Shown: positions 1 through 8,466 of the stretch, in pieces
Numbering within the stretch: the first letter of the stretch is position 1
Layout: the number at the start of each line of letters is the position of its first letter
Assembly: GCF_022627575.1 (NCBI RefSeq)
Contig: NZ_JADEYQ010000017.1
Coordinates: forward strand, 1-62,100
DNA length: 62,100 nt
Reading direction: 5' to 3'
DNA from: Sphingobacterium rhinopitheci
GTDB lineage: Bacteria; Bacteroidota; Bacteroidia; Sphingobacteriales; Sphingobacteriaceae
Translations under genes and position numbers: made by a program
Notes under the pieces: model-generated
What the model was told of the DNA's origin: nothing
Databases searched by the model: none
The model's input: the letters and a program-made list of their open reading frames with translations, nothing else

Positions 1-748
1 ATAAAACATCAACATATTTATCATTTACAACTAAATCTGTAATTTTAAAGTGAAAATTATATTTCTGTTTAATTACTTCTATAGGTAAATTTATAACATT
101 ACTTAATCCACTATTTCCAGAAGAATGATCTTGAGCAATTAATTTAAAATTCTTTTGAAATGTATCACTATTAGAGAAAAAAGCACCATTAGAATAGGAA
201 TAACTAAATATATCCTCTTTTTGACCTTTTTCAACTAAGCTAACAAAACCTACTATTTTTCTTATCTTATTGTTATCTAATGGTTCTATATTCATGTCTA
301 AAGTTGGGATATTGACACCCAACCAATCCGCTTTTTCATAAACTCTAAATGGCTCTATAGACAAATAGTTATTGTAATCATTTTGGTTTATGTAATCAGT
401 ATATTTGAATGAATCAATATCAAATTGTTTTATATCCTTTTCGTATTCCAAAAGCCAATTAGACAAATTTTGATCATTACTTAATGCTTTCCTTTCGCGA
501 TTGAAAGTTTGGTTTATAATATAAAGATCTGAATATTTAATAGGCTTAATTTCGTTAATATTGTTTTTCTTATAAACAGTATCAACCAACAACCTAACCT
601 CTTTATAAAAACCATCAAAAAGACTATCCTTCGCAATATATTTTGAAACGACATTGTCTGGTAATTCATCAACAATACTAATGTTTAATGGATTACTACA
701 AGATACCAATATACTTGCTATTAATAAAAGTAAAAATTTTGTTTTCAT
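1..748 (-). CDS. Lipoprotein, partial (3' end outside window)
   Basis: The minus frame from the ATG at 748 stays open to the window edge, about 249 codons, so the C terminus is missing. The N terminus is a lipoprotein signal: MKTK, a hydrophobic stretch, then ILVSC with the lipidated Cys at about residue 17. This points to an outer-membrane or periplasmic lipoprotein. The mature part is hydrophilic and rich in Asn, Asp and Lys. I recognise no domain or motif. It lies about 110 bp downstream of the 195-aa gene of the integrated element and on the same strand. It may be element cargo or the first chromosomal gene beyond the element. Codon use is as AT-rich as that of its neighbours. Confidence 0.8.
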   Translation of the reverse strand, partial: MKTKFLLLLIASILVSCSNPLNISIVDELPDNVVSKYIAKDSLFDGFYKEVRLLVDTVYKKNNINEIKPIKYSDLYIINQTFNRERKALSNDQNLSNWLLEYEKDIKQFDIDSFKYTDYINQNDYNNYLSIEPFRVYEKADWLGVNIPTLDMNIEPLDNNKIRKIVGFVSLVEKGQKEDIFSYSYSNGAFFSNSDTFQKNFKLIAQDHSSGNSGLSNVINLPIEVIKQKYNFHFKITDLVVNDKYVDVL

Positions 749-860
749 AATTTTGTTTACTAAACTCTAATCTAAGCATAATACCATCAATTCAATAATT
801 TAAAACAAGATGATTAAATAGATTTAATTCAAAAGGCTCTTTTATTATCTTTCTATAGCC

Positions 861-1448
861 TCAATTCATTAACTTATTAAACTCTAATAAGTTTATATTC
901 TCTGCTCTATCAATCTCTTTTCTTAATTTACTAAACCATTTTGTCTTTTTTCCTTTATAATACTTCTTTCTATTTTTTACATAAAGCTGTTCGTACATTC
1001 TATCTAAACCAAATACATTACCAAAAATAGTATCCAATTCTCGATACTTCTTACTATGTATTTGACTTTCATACAATGCCCCTTTACATAATGATCTATG
1101 AACGAAAACACCATGATACAAATACAGTGTCCTACATTTTAGCTTTGACTTAGGACATTTAAAATAGTAAACCTCCCCTTTTCCCAAATTAGATGGCTCA
1201 CTGACTATTTCAACATAATAATGTACTGGAACTTCATTATAACTATAATGAAATTTATAGATTCCATTTCCTAAAAAATCAACACTAATTCTTGCTGTGA
1301 TTTCATTAGTTCTACTACTATTCCAATTAATTACTTGTGTGTATTGCCTAGCACTATTAAAATCAATCAGAGAAAGCTTTTTAAAATCTGATATTGTAAG
1401 TCTACGAATATCATCTATTAACAATGGACAAGTTGTATATCTTCCCAT
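861..1448 (-). CDS. Hypothetical protein with a Cys-rich centre, mobile-element gene
   Basis: This is a 195-aa protein. Residues about 90-130 contain a CPxxxxKC pair followed by CRTLYLY and then a CKGALYESQ segment. The spacing resembles zinc-ribbon-like proteins in phages and plasmids, in which two Cys pairs flank an LYL strand and a YxSQ motif. The C terminus is Lys/Arg-rich, which would suit nucleic-acid contact. It follows the primase-like gene on the same strand, about 80 bp downstream, inside the integrated element. The function is unknown. The family resemblance is from memory and weak, but the ORF is long, has an ordinary start and fits the operon direction. Confidence 0.7.
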   Translation of the reverse strand: MGRYTTCPLLIDDIRRLTISDFKKLSLIDFNSARQYTQVINWNSSRTNEITARISVDFLGNGIYKFHYSYNEVPVHYYVEIVSEPSNLGKGEVYYFKCPKSKLKCRTLYLYHGVFVHRSLCKGALYESQIHSKKYRELDTIFGNVFGLDRMYEQLYVKNRKKYYKGKKTKWFSKLRKEIDRAENINLLEFNKLMN

Positions 1449-1531
1449 AACCTTTTATAATTAATAACCTAAATAACTAAGGAAAACAGTTCATTCATCT
1501 TCCTTTTTACATCAAAAAATAAATGCTTTGT

Positions 1532-2545
1532 TTAAGCTTCACTTTTTTCACATTTTTCACAAAGTCGATATCTACTCCAATCTTGAATTATCAAGAAATC
1601 AGCTAAATCCAATCCTCTTTCTTTTTGCTCATTATTAGCATAACGTTCAAGTATATCAGAAAATATAAATCTTGTATTGGATAGCTGACTTTCGTAGTTT
1701 AAAGCTTTCTGTTGCCATTCATTATAAGTCTGCTTATTATTTGACAGATCAGGAAACACAAACACATCACGACCTTTTAAAACCTTTAATTTATCAAATG
1801 AAAAACTACTCTTATTATAGACCGCTAACCAAATCATATTACTTTCGCTTTCCTCTGGGAAACCAAAATACAAAGTGCCATAAATAGCCGTCTTTGGCGC
1901 TTCTACAAGAGCAATTGGATTATTTGGATACTTGCTTAATAAATGTTCCCCAAATAGACAAGAAATACGCTTATCTTGATTAATATATTCTTTTAACCAC
2001 TTTGGTAAATCCTTGTTATTGCCTTTGTAATGCTTTTCAATAATTGAATGTAAGAAGTCCGTACCTATGGTATGATTATTTTCATCAAATTGTTTCACTT
2101 GAATTGCTCTAACATTCTGGTTAATATCAATAAAAGGGAACGTTGTACCTCCTGCCCTATATCCATTAACTACAGTACCTAGTCTATAGATTGAAATAAC
2201 AGTATTTAAATCACTTATTTTAAAAGGATATAAGACATTTTTACTTAAGTTTTGAATAAACACATTACTTACGTACCGTTCGCTTTGTAATGTTACTTTA
2301 AAAACCTCAAAATTGAAATAAACAACCTCTTTCTTTTGTATTGGTCGCTGTGTGTATTGCCTCATTTTTAAACCAATCCCAAAGTTTGGTTTATTATGGT
2401 ATTGACATCGTGATTCTCTATCACACCTACCAAACTCATAGTCGATATATTGATTTGTTGACGTATCAATATATCGCACATAAGTCTTTTTATCGCAATT
2501 AGGACAATGAAATTTTTTGCTACCAGATTCTAAAGTATATTTCAT
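1532..2545 (-). CDS. CHC2 zinc-finger / Toprim-like primase-related protein (DUF6371-like)
   Basis: A longer frame is open to 2653, but the ATG at 2545 gives a natural start just before the zinc finger (MKYTLESG) and avoids overlap with the helicase gene. From that start, Cys14 and Cys17 (CPNC) and Cys41 and Cys47 form a four-Cys CHC2-like finger. It is followed by an alpha/beta region whose ALVEAPKTAIYG segment resembles the acidic motif of Toprim-like domains. Such proteins in Bacteroidota elements (DUF6371-like) are thought to serve element replication as primase-type factors. It lies directly downstream of the SF3 helicase gene, making a split primase/helicase module. I did not identify the full Toprim DxD motif. 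Confidence 0.75.
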   Translation of the reverse strand: MKYTLESGSKKFHCPNCDKKTYVRYIDTSTNQYIDYEFGRCDRESRCQYHNKPNFGIGLKMRQYTQRPIQKKEVVYFNFEVFKVTLQSERYVSNVFIQNLSKNVLYPFKISDLNTVISIYRLGTVVNGYRAGGTTFPFIDINQNVRAIQVKQFDENNHTIGTDFLHSIIEKHYKGNNKDLPKWLKEYINQDKRISCLFGEHLLSKYPNNPIALVEAPKTAIYGTLYFGFPEESESNMIWLAVYNKSSFSFDKLKVLKGRDVFVFPDLSNNKQTYNEWQQKALNYESQLSNTRFIFSDILERYANNEQKERGLDLADFLIIQDWSRYRLCEKCEKSEA

Positions 2546-2597
2546 TTTGTGAAAAGTGTGAATTTTGTGGAAGAAAACAGAAACATTAGCTTTTTTA

Positions 2598-4142
2598 TTA
2601 AACTCCAATAAATACAATGTTTTGACCAGTCCCAGATTGACGATCAGAAACAAAACCTAAATTTTTCAATTGTTTTGAAAAATTACTCTTCTTAAATGGT
2701 AGCATACCATCTTCAATACAGAAATTTTTATACTCAATGTACAAAGCACTCAATCTTTGGTATTCTTCTAAGGACTTTTTATATCCTTTATCTTCTAAGA
2801 ACATCAACACACTGTTACTTTCACTTTTATAGCGTTCTACTGCTTCAATTACTGCATTACATTTAGTAAATCCCTTTTGCGACAACAAACGATCAAGTCC
2901 AGACAAAACCCAATTAAACACACCAGACAATTCATTGTCAATTATCTTATTATGTAGTTCTTTATCTTGTTCATGTTCTGGAATAGTCACATCAAAAGGA
3001 ATAATTAAAAATCGTCTGAAATAGGCGTTTGTTTGCTCTACATCTTTTGGCAATTCATTACAATTAAAAATAAGACGTGCATATTCTCTTAATGTAAAAG
3101 GTTGACCATACGGCAAACGTGCTTCTACTGGTTCACCAGATACCAATTGCTTAAATATTGAAGCTTCTAATTTGCCATTTATCTCACTCGCATAGTTAAC
3201 AAGTTTGTTTGCAATCTTAGCTCTAAAATAACCGTTATCATTTGTTAGGCTAGATAAAGAGTAATTACTTACATTGTCATCACCTAATAAAGCGTTTACA
3301 ATCTCAAAGAATACTGATTTACCATTTGCACCAGTACCATAAAGTATAAGTGCTTTTTCCTCTTTAATAGCTTTGTTTCCGTTCTTAATAAACACCAACC
3401 CCAAATATTCAGCTAATATATTTTGCTTCTCTTTATCAGGAATAACAGTATCTAAATACTTTTGAAATATCGGTACTGTTGCGGTTTTATCATAAGCAAA
3501 AGGTAATTGATAAGTTAGGCAATTCTTACTATCAAAATTAGTAAGCTTGCTTTCATTTGCTGTAATTCTAAAAGTGCCATTCTTTAAATTGATCAACACC
3601 GCATCTTTCCTGTTTTCTGGTTCTGGCAAATACGCCATAGATAGGAATTGACGATACAGTTTCTCTCTAAATTCATAGTGCTTAGATGTGAATTTTACGA
3701 CCCCCATTTTTTCAGATGCTTCACCTAAAAAATTTTGAAACAATTCTTTGTCTACTTCTTGCCAGTACTGACCATTATACAAGTAAATAAAATCGTGTTT
3801 CTTACATAAACCCCATTTATTACGATTTGCGATACTTAAAACATTTTCAATACTGATTATCAAGTAATGCTTTAAACCTACCTTATAGCTTTCTATTTCC
3901 TTTTTTATAGAATGATATTCATCTGACTGATCTGTCAAATGCTTTAAGCGTTCTTTTAATTCGGCTATTTGCGGAAAGGCTTTATCCTTAAAATCAATTG
4001 GCTGAACTTGTTCTAACAAAACACATAGTAATTGATCATGTAGTATTACATTACTATTAGTCAATTTCTCAAAATGCTGTTTGATCGTTTCTGGATTGTT
4101 TAGATTATCAAAATTTGGGTTGATATTATTAGTTTCCATCAT
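2598..4142 (-). CDS. P4/D5-family SF3 helicase (phage/plasmid primase C-terminal type)
   Basis: This protein of about 514 aa has a clear Walker A, GTGANGKS, at residues 274-281 of the longest frame. It is followed by the SF3 pattern: ASEINGKLEASIFKQL, then SGEPVEAR, then ARLIFNCNELP ending in an Asn sensor, and finally FRRFLIIPF. This is the D5/P4 helicase core that unwinds the origin of phages, satellites and plasmids. The N-terminal 250 residues are the D5_N-like part, and I see no catalytic primase centre there. The frame is open to 4157, but ATGs at 4142 and 4139 overlap the upstream gene less, so 4142 is used. It is the replication core of the integrated element. Confidence 0.9.
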   Translation of the reverse strand: MMETNNINPNFDNLNNPETIKQHFEKLTNSNVILHDQLLCVLLEQVQPIDFKDKAFPQIAELKERLKHLTDQSDEYHSIKKEIESYKVGLKHYLIISIENVLSIANRNKWGLCKKHDFIYLYNGQYWQEVDKELFQNFLGEASEKMGVVKFTSKHYEFREKLYRQFLSMAYLPEPENRKDAVLINLKNGTFRITANESKLTNFDSKNCLTYQLPFAYDKTATVPIFQKYLDTVIPDKEKQNILAEYLGLVFIKNGNKAIKEEKALILYGTGANGKSVFFEIVNALLGDDNVSNYSLSSLTNDNGYFRAKIANKLVNYASEINGKLEASIFKQLVSGEPVEARLPYGQPFTLREYARLIFNCNELPKDVEQTNAYFRRFLIIPFDVTIPEHEQDKELHNKIIDNELSGVFNWVLSGLDRLLSQKGFTKCNAVIEAVERYKSESNSVLMFLEDKGYKKSLEEYQRLSALYIEYKNFCIEDGMLPFKKSNFSKQLKNLGFVSDRQSGTGQNIVFIGV

Positions 4143-4536
4143 TACCCCCTTTCTCAAATAGATTAAGTTGATTAGAATTTGATTTTTGAAACTTTACAAA
4201 CTCTTTAGGATTGGTACTTAATAAATGTGATTTATGGAATGTGTAAGGACAATTAAATCCATCAATAGACTGAACTAATAAACCAGCTTTTTCAAGTGAA
4301 CGTTTATATCGTGTACCTGCTTCTACTGGAATAGTCAAAGCTTCACAAATAGCTTTATTGGTTGTGGTTACATATCGCAACCCTAGATAATAAAGCCTAT
4401 CCTCTGTATTCTCTTTTTTAAGCTGAAAAAAGCTTTTATTAAGGGCTTTTTCCAAAGTTTGTCTAATCGAAGTAACTAAAAATTGCTTATCTTTGGTTGA
4501 ATTTAAAGATATTGAGGGGTTGCAGTGGTTATACAT
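4129..4536 (-). CDS. Small winged-helix-like protein, mobile element
   Basis: The protein has 135 residues. The middle (YYLGLRYVTTTNKAICEALTIPV, then YKRSLEKAGLLVQS) looks like a helix-turn-helix followed by a wing, as in regulators or replication-accessory proteins, but no family is recognised. Its start overlaps the end of the excisionase-like gene by 8 bp and its end overlaps the helicase start. All three are therefore translationally coupled in one leftward operon. A role in control or initiation of element replication is inferred from position only. Confidence 0.7.
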   Translation of the reverse strand: MYNHCNPSISLNSTKDKQFLVTSIRQTLEKALNKSFFQLKKENTEDRLYYLGLRYVTTTNKAICEALTIPVEAGTRYKRSLEKAGLLVQSIDGFNCPYTFHKSHLLSTNPKEFVKFQKSNSNQLNLFEKGGNDGN

Positions 4537-4861
4537 TGTTAACCCCTTTCTTTTTTAGGTAAGATTGAGCATCTGCTTTAATTTCTTCGTTTGTTTTCCT
4601 TTTACCTGATTTAATCCATTCGGTCAATTCAGTTGACGAAAAATACAATCGTCCGTTTTTCCTTTGGTGAGGAATTTCTCGTTTAGCTACTTTGTTATAG
4701 ATAGTTTGTTTACTTAGATCAGTAATCAACATAGCCCCATCTACGCCGAAAAGCTTTTCTTCGCTTGGCTCTGGTTGGCTAGATAACTTCTTTACTACTT
4801 CATCAGCTATTAAGCTGACTAGATTTTCGATTCCAATTGGACTTAAAACAATATTATGCAT
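4529..4861 (-). CDS. Excisionase-like helix-turn-helix protein
   Basis: The protein has 110 residues. The centre (DGAMLITDLSKQTIYNKVAKREIPHQRKNGRLYFSSTELTEWIKSGK, residues about 45-90) is the MerR/Xis-type HTH_17 fold: a recognition helix, the IPHxRxNGRLYF wing, and a closing helix ending in a Lys-rich segment. Bacteroidota integrative elements commonly encode this protein upstream of their helicase or mobilisation genes. It acts either as a recombination directionality factor or as a transcription regulator. It opens a four-gene operon with overlapping ends. The choice between excisionase and regulator cannot be made from sequence. Confidence 0.85.
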   Translation of the reverse strand: MHNIVLSPIGIENLVSLIADEVVKKLSSQPEPSEEKLFGVDGAMLITDLSKQTIYNKVAKREIPHQRKNGRLYFSSTELTEWIKSGKRKTNEEIKADAQSYLKKKGVNNV

Positions 4862-4914
4862 ATTAAATAATTTTGATATGCATCAAATATGAAAAGGGAA
4901 TTTCGTGGGGACTA

Positions 4915-6483
4915 TTAGGGATTTTTCCCTATCAATCCCTTATTTTCTAAATACTTACTTAATTTTTCATAATCATCTGATAAATCTTGTAACACATTAA
5001 GCCAATCTTTGGAAATAAATTTCAAATACTTTTCAGAATTCAAATCAGTATCATGTACAACTTTTACTGCTCTATAAAATGTATCTGGTTTATCAAATCC
5101 TCTTTTTTTACCTACACCAATCAAAGAACTTTTACTTATACTTTGATCAATGGGGTTTATAGGAATTAATAAGTCATTAGCGTACAAATCGAAAACATAG
5201 GCTAATGCATCTTCCTTTGCAGTATATTTTCTTCCTCTGTTTTTAACACCATCATTGATTGAAGCTTTAGCTTCAGTCTTTTTAAGTTCTTCGAATTCCT
5301 TTTGATGACTAGTATTAGTCATTTGTTCAATTTGATAAATTAAGCCATTTAATATGCCATTTTTAAGTGATATTTCATCTTGCAATTCATGTACAAAATC
5401 CCAGTTAACTTCTGAATTTTCAGGATAATTAACTGAAAAATAACCTTCTAAACACATTTCTAAATCAAACAAATCTCTATTGTCGTATTCATTATTAATA
5501 AACTTAACATAAAAAGTGCCGAAAAATTCATAAAGCTTTTTAAAGGTATTAAATGATATAAGTCTATTCATACATTTTTCTAGCTGTTCATCATCTAGCA
5601 ACATTATTTCATTAATTGCATCACTCTGTAAATCCCTTAAATAATTCTTATCGGTAAGTGTAACGCTTAATAAATCTACTGCTTTAAAAGTCTTTTCTAA
5701 GCCCTTTGGTGCTTCAGATACTTTTACTTTACCAACACCAGGAACTAAATAGCAATTCTCCACAATCAGATTTAAACGCTTAAGTTCTTTAAGCAATAGA
5801 TTAAAATTTGATATCGAACCACGAGATGAAACTGTTGAGTCAATTTCACTAGAACTTGATGTAAGGTTTCTAGTAATCAACTTATTAAGGTTTAAATTAA
5901 AATTACGTTTTAGTGACCTCCATTTCTCACTATCAATTCTATCATTATATTTATTATTGATACAGTATTGAATCTCAAAATAAATGTTGTTATCTTCACT
6001 TAAGAAATACTGAAAGAACTTTTCTCTAACATAAAGGTTGTCTACTGCCATAATCCTTGAATAAAAATCATACGCAAAAACTTCACTTTGTTTAATGTCA
6101 AATATTTTATTTTTATCCTCAGAACTATTTATATCATCTATAACATATTTCTGCATATCAATGAATACCTTATCTAATTCTTTAGATAATTTTATCAATT
6201 GTGTTTCATGAAGATTATTGATATAACAACTTGGATCTAGAACCTCATCAAGATGTTTATTAATAAAGTCATTTAACAAATCAGTAGCTTTCACAGATTC
6301 ATTAGAATATAATTCTAAATAACTATCAAAATCATGTATTAAGGGTGCTCTTTTAAATTGCTCAAATAAATAATTATAGATTACACTATCACCAAGTAGC
6401 TTTTTTAAAAATAATGGAAAACTTTTATCAACTCTATTACTTGAAATCTCTCTATCAAATAACATTTTTAAATTCCTTTTCAT
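4915..6483 (-). CDS. Large hypothetical protein of the integrated element
   Basis: This 522-aa acidic, helix-rich protein lies between the integrase and excisionase-like genes, 4 bp downstream of the integrase stop. There is no signal peptide or membrane segment. Residues about 415-440 contain a basic NRGRKYTAKEDALAYVF stretch, followed by a Ser/Lys loop and a predicted helix pair. The beginning is rich in Leu, Phe and Lys. I recognise no family. Position between int and xis-like genes, in an operon of recombination and replication genes, suggests a DNA-transaction or regulatory role, but that is only context. Confidence 0.75.
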   Translation of the reverse strand: MKRNLKMLFDREISSNRVDKSFPLFLKKLLGDSVIYNYLFEQFKRAPLIHDFDSYLELYSNESVKATDLLNDFINKHLDEVLDPSCYINNLHETQLIKLSKELDKVFIDMQKYVIDDINSSEDKNKIFDIKQSEVFAYDFYSRIMAVDNLYVREKFFQYFLSEDNNIYFEIQYCINNKYNDRIDSEKWRSLKRNFNLNLNKLITRNLTSSSSEIDSTVSSRGSISNFNLLLKELKRLNLIVENCYLVPGVGKVKVSEAPKGLEKTFKAVDLLSVTLTDKNYLRDLQSDAINEIMLLDDEQLEKCMNRLISFNTFKKLYEFFGTFYVKFINNEYDNRDLFDLEMCLEGYFSVNYPENSEVNWDFVHELQDEISLKNGILNGLIYQIEQMTNTSHQKEFEELKKTEAKASINDGVKNRGRKYTAKEDALAYVFDLYANDLLIPINPIDQSISKSSLIGVGKKRGFDKPDTFYRAVKVVHDTDLNSEKYLKFISKDWLNVLQDLSDDYEKLSKYLENKGLIGKNP

Positions 6484-6487
6484 ACCC

Positions 6488-7624
6488 TTAAAAATTTAAT
6501 TTAATCTTATTAGCTGCCTCTCTTTTCTTATCATCCAAAACCTTAGTATAAATTTGCGTTGTTTTAACGCTCTTATGACCTAACAGCTTTGAAACGGTAT
6601 AAATATCTGTTCCATTATCTAATTGCAATGTAGCGTATGTATGACGGAAATTATGAAAGGTTATATTCTTAGTTATTCCAGATGCGCCGATCCATTGCGC
6701 TAAGTGCTTATTGCTATAAGCTGAATACTTCAAACCTTTGAATACTTGACTATCATCTTTATCAAAATCACCTAATAAGTTATAAGCTTGTTCACTGATA
6801 TAATGATTCTCTACACCTTTTGTCTTTTGTTGGGTAAAAGTTAAATAGTAACCAGTACTATCATTGTTAACCTCATTACCTTTTAGCTTTACTATATCAG
6901 AAAACCGCAACCCAGTCAAGGCGCTAAATAAAGATGCACGTTTCAACACATCATCGTTACAAGGCGTATTTACTAATCGTTGTAATTCTTCAATAGTTAA
7001 AAACTCTCTGCGTGTTTCCTCTGCTTTAATTGGATCAACACGTCCGTTTATATCAACTTGTAAAAAACCATCTTTAAAAGCTTGTTTTAATGACTCTTTG
7101 ACTTTATTAAAATATGAAAGGGCTGTATTTTGTGCTAAGGTTGTTTTATCTGATTTTATACTTTTAGCTGTAAGCAAATATTCTTTAAATCCGTTTATTG
7201 TTCTTTCGTCAATATCTGAAAACTTCAATCCATTAGTAAAGTATTCTTCTAAATACATCAATACCGTTTTCCATGTTTGGCGGTTACTGTCTTTCTTTTT
7301 TCTAGTCAGTATTTTAAAATATTCGATAAAATCTTGATCACCTATTTCTTTAAGCTTCAAACGCTCTTTTTCAAAAGGGGAATAAATATCCTCTTTACGT
7401 ATTTGGTTGATGCGGTTTGCTAATATTTCGTTTGCAGTAGCTAATACAGATTTATTAAAATCCTTTTCGGCTTGACCTTTTGGCTTTTCCCAAATGTAGA
7501 GTTTTAAAAATTCTTGCCTTTTCTCTTTACCCGACTTCATATCTTTAATAGGTGGGTAATAATCAAGAAACAAACTTAAACGTCCGTTATCCCTTTTACG
7601 TTTTCTTAGTTCTACTCTAGTCAT
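6488..7624 (-). CDS. Tyrosine-type integrase of the integrated element
   Basis: This 378-aa protein has an N-terminal arm-binding-type region (about 1-95), a SAM-like core-binding domain (about 96-200) and a C-terminal catalytic domain. The catalytic residues visible are Arg240 (TGLRFSDI), Lys267 (QQKTKG), His324 and Arg327 (FHNFRHTYA), His350 (LLGHKS) and Tyr359 (QIYTKV), which is the complete set. It would integrate and excise the element. The gene overlaps the upstream Zn-finger/HTH gene by 4 bp (ATGA), so the two are co-translated. It sits about 0.8 kb from the mnmE 3' end, matching an element end with int adjacent to att. Confidence 0.95.
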   Translation of the reverse strand: MTRVELRKRKRDNGRLSLFLDYYPPIKDMKSGKEKRQEFLKLYIWEKPKGQAEKDFNKSVLATANEILANRINQIRKEDIYSPFEKERLKLKEIGDQDFIEYFKILTRKKKDSNRQTWKTVLMYLEEYFTNGLKFSDIDERTINGFKEYLLTAKSIKSDKTTLAQNTALSYFNKVKESLKQAFKDGFLQVDINGRVDPIKAEETRREFLTIEELQRLVNTPCNDDVLKRASLFSALTGLRFSDIVKLKGNEVNNDSTGYYLTFTQQKTKGVENHYISEQAYNLLGDFDKDDSQVFKGLKYSAYSNKHLAQWIGASGITKNITFHNFRHTYATLQLDNGTDIYTVSKLLGHKSVKTTQIYTKVLDDKKREAANKIKLNF

Positions 7625-8196
7625 TTGGTTAATAGTTTATCAAGTTCAACCTTTTCAACAAACACGTATTTACCGCTTTGATGCTTTCTAATGTTATTTC
7701 GCTTTATTGCACTATACAAAGCCTTTTCAGATAGTCCAGTATATTGTTGAGCTTCCGACATAGATAAGCTGTTATTTATATCAAAGGGCTTTTCAAATTG
7801 TAGAATTTCAGTTTTTATAATTGGCTTATGTAATGATAATAAATAATTATCAATTGATTTTCTATTAATCAATCGTTTCTTTTCTGACAATTGGATAAAA
7901 GACAATTTACCACTATCTAAAAGCTTATAGACATAAACACGACTACATTGTAATAATTTAGCCGTATCACTTGGATTAAGAAATTCTAAATTTGAAACGT
8001 CTTTGATAAACTTAACCTTATTCTGTTTTATACTTTCAGTTTCTTTGTTAGATTGGCTTATCTTCTTTTCCTTTTGTCTTTGCTTATAATTCCGTTTAGC
8101 ACATAGATCACCGCAAAACCTTGTAACAGTTGTTCGGGCTGTAAAATCATTACCGCAATGCTCACAAACTCGAATAACTGTAATATTTGAACTCAT
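7621..8196 (-). CDS. Zn-finger plus double helix-turn-helix DNA-binding protein
   Basis: The protein has 191 residues. Residues about 10-40 carry CEHCGNDF and then [12 protein letters not shown], a CxxC...CxxxC zinc knuckle. It is followed by a Lys/Gln-rich linker and two HTH_17-type modules: about 70-115 ([20 protein letters not shown]...RLINRKSID) and about 140-185 ([21 protein letters not shown]). It is the first gene of the element beside mnmE and overlaps integrase by 4 bp. Helically phased AAAGTGT repeats lie immediately upstream of its ATG. It is therefore likely an autoregulator or a partner of integrase at the element end. That role is inferred from position. Confidence 0.85.
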   Translation of the reverse strand: MSSNITVIRVCEHCGNDFTARTTVTRFCGDLCAKRNYKQRQKEKKISQSNKETESIKQNKVKFIKDVSNLEFLNPSDTAKLLQCSRVYVYKLLDSGKLSFIQLSEKKRLINRKSIDNYLLSLHKPIIKTEILQFEKPFDINNSLSMSEAQQYTGLSEKALYSAIKRNNIRKHQSGKYVFVEKVELDKLLTK

Positions 8197-8203
8197 ATTT
8201 TAA

Positions 8204-8260
8204 AAAGTATAATTTCCCCCTATAAAGTGTAAATTATCTGTAAAAAGTGTACAAAAGTGT
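8204..8260. promoter_or_regulatory. Phased AAAGTRT direct repeats at the element end
   Basis: AAAGTAT at 8204-8210 and AAAGTGT at 8224-8230, 8244-8250 and 8254-8260 are spaced exactly 20, 20 and 10 bp apart, so they fall on one face of the helix. An inverted copy of AGTGTAA lies at 8289-8295. The short direct repeat CGCAACAAA occurs at 8279 and 8320. They lie between the first element gene and mnmE, as expected for arm-type integrase/excisionase sites or for an operator of the Zn-finger/HTH protein. Confidence 0.6.
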
Positions 8261-8383
8261 AAACTACATCGGCATTACCGCAACAAAATTACACTAAGAT
8301 AATAGACAAGCAACACAAACGCAACAAATAATAAGTAAATATTTCCATAATAGAAATAAACTAACTTACTTTGAAGTAATAAA

Positions 8384-8404
8384 AAAGCCTCATTTAGAGG
8401 CTTT
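8384..8404 (-). terminator. Terminator after mnmE
   Basis: An 8-bp stem (AAAGCCTC with GAGGCTTT) around a 5-nt loop is followed on the minus strand by a run of six T. It lies 45 bp past the mnmE stop, on the element side of the proposed attachment site. If integration used that site, the element supplies this terminator. Confidence 0.75.
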
Positions 8405-8448
8405 AAAGTAATTTAAATATTGTTTTTGTATTTATCAATTTACTGCGG

Positions 8449-8466
8449 TTACTTTCCGATACAAAA
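8449..8466. other. Proposed attachment site: last 18 bp of mnmE
   Basis: The final 18 bp of mnmE encode FCIGK plus stop and read TTTTGTATCGGAAAGTAA on the coding strand. The 3' end of mnmE (thdF/trmE) is the established target of the SGI1 family of islands, and the site used by those islands is the same codon stretch. Here an integrase operon points away from this site at a distance of about 0.8 kb. The matching repeat at the far element end is not in the window. Confidence 0.5.

Noticed and set aside
6864..7337. 157-codon plus-strand frame
   Set aside because: It lies wholly opposite the integrase gene, whose catalytic motifs fix the true frame.
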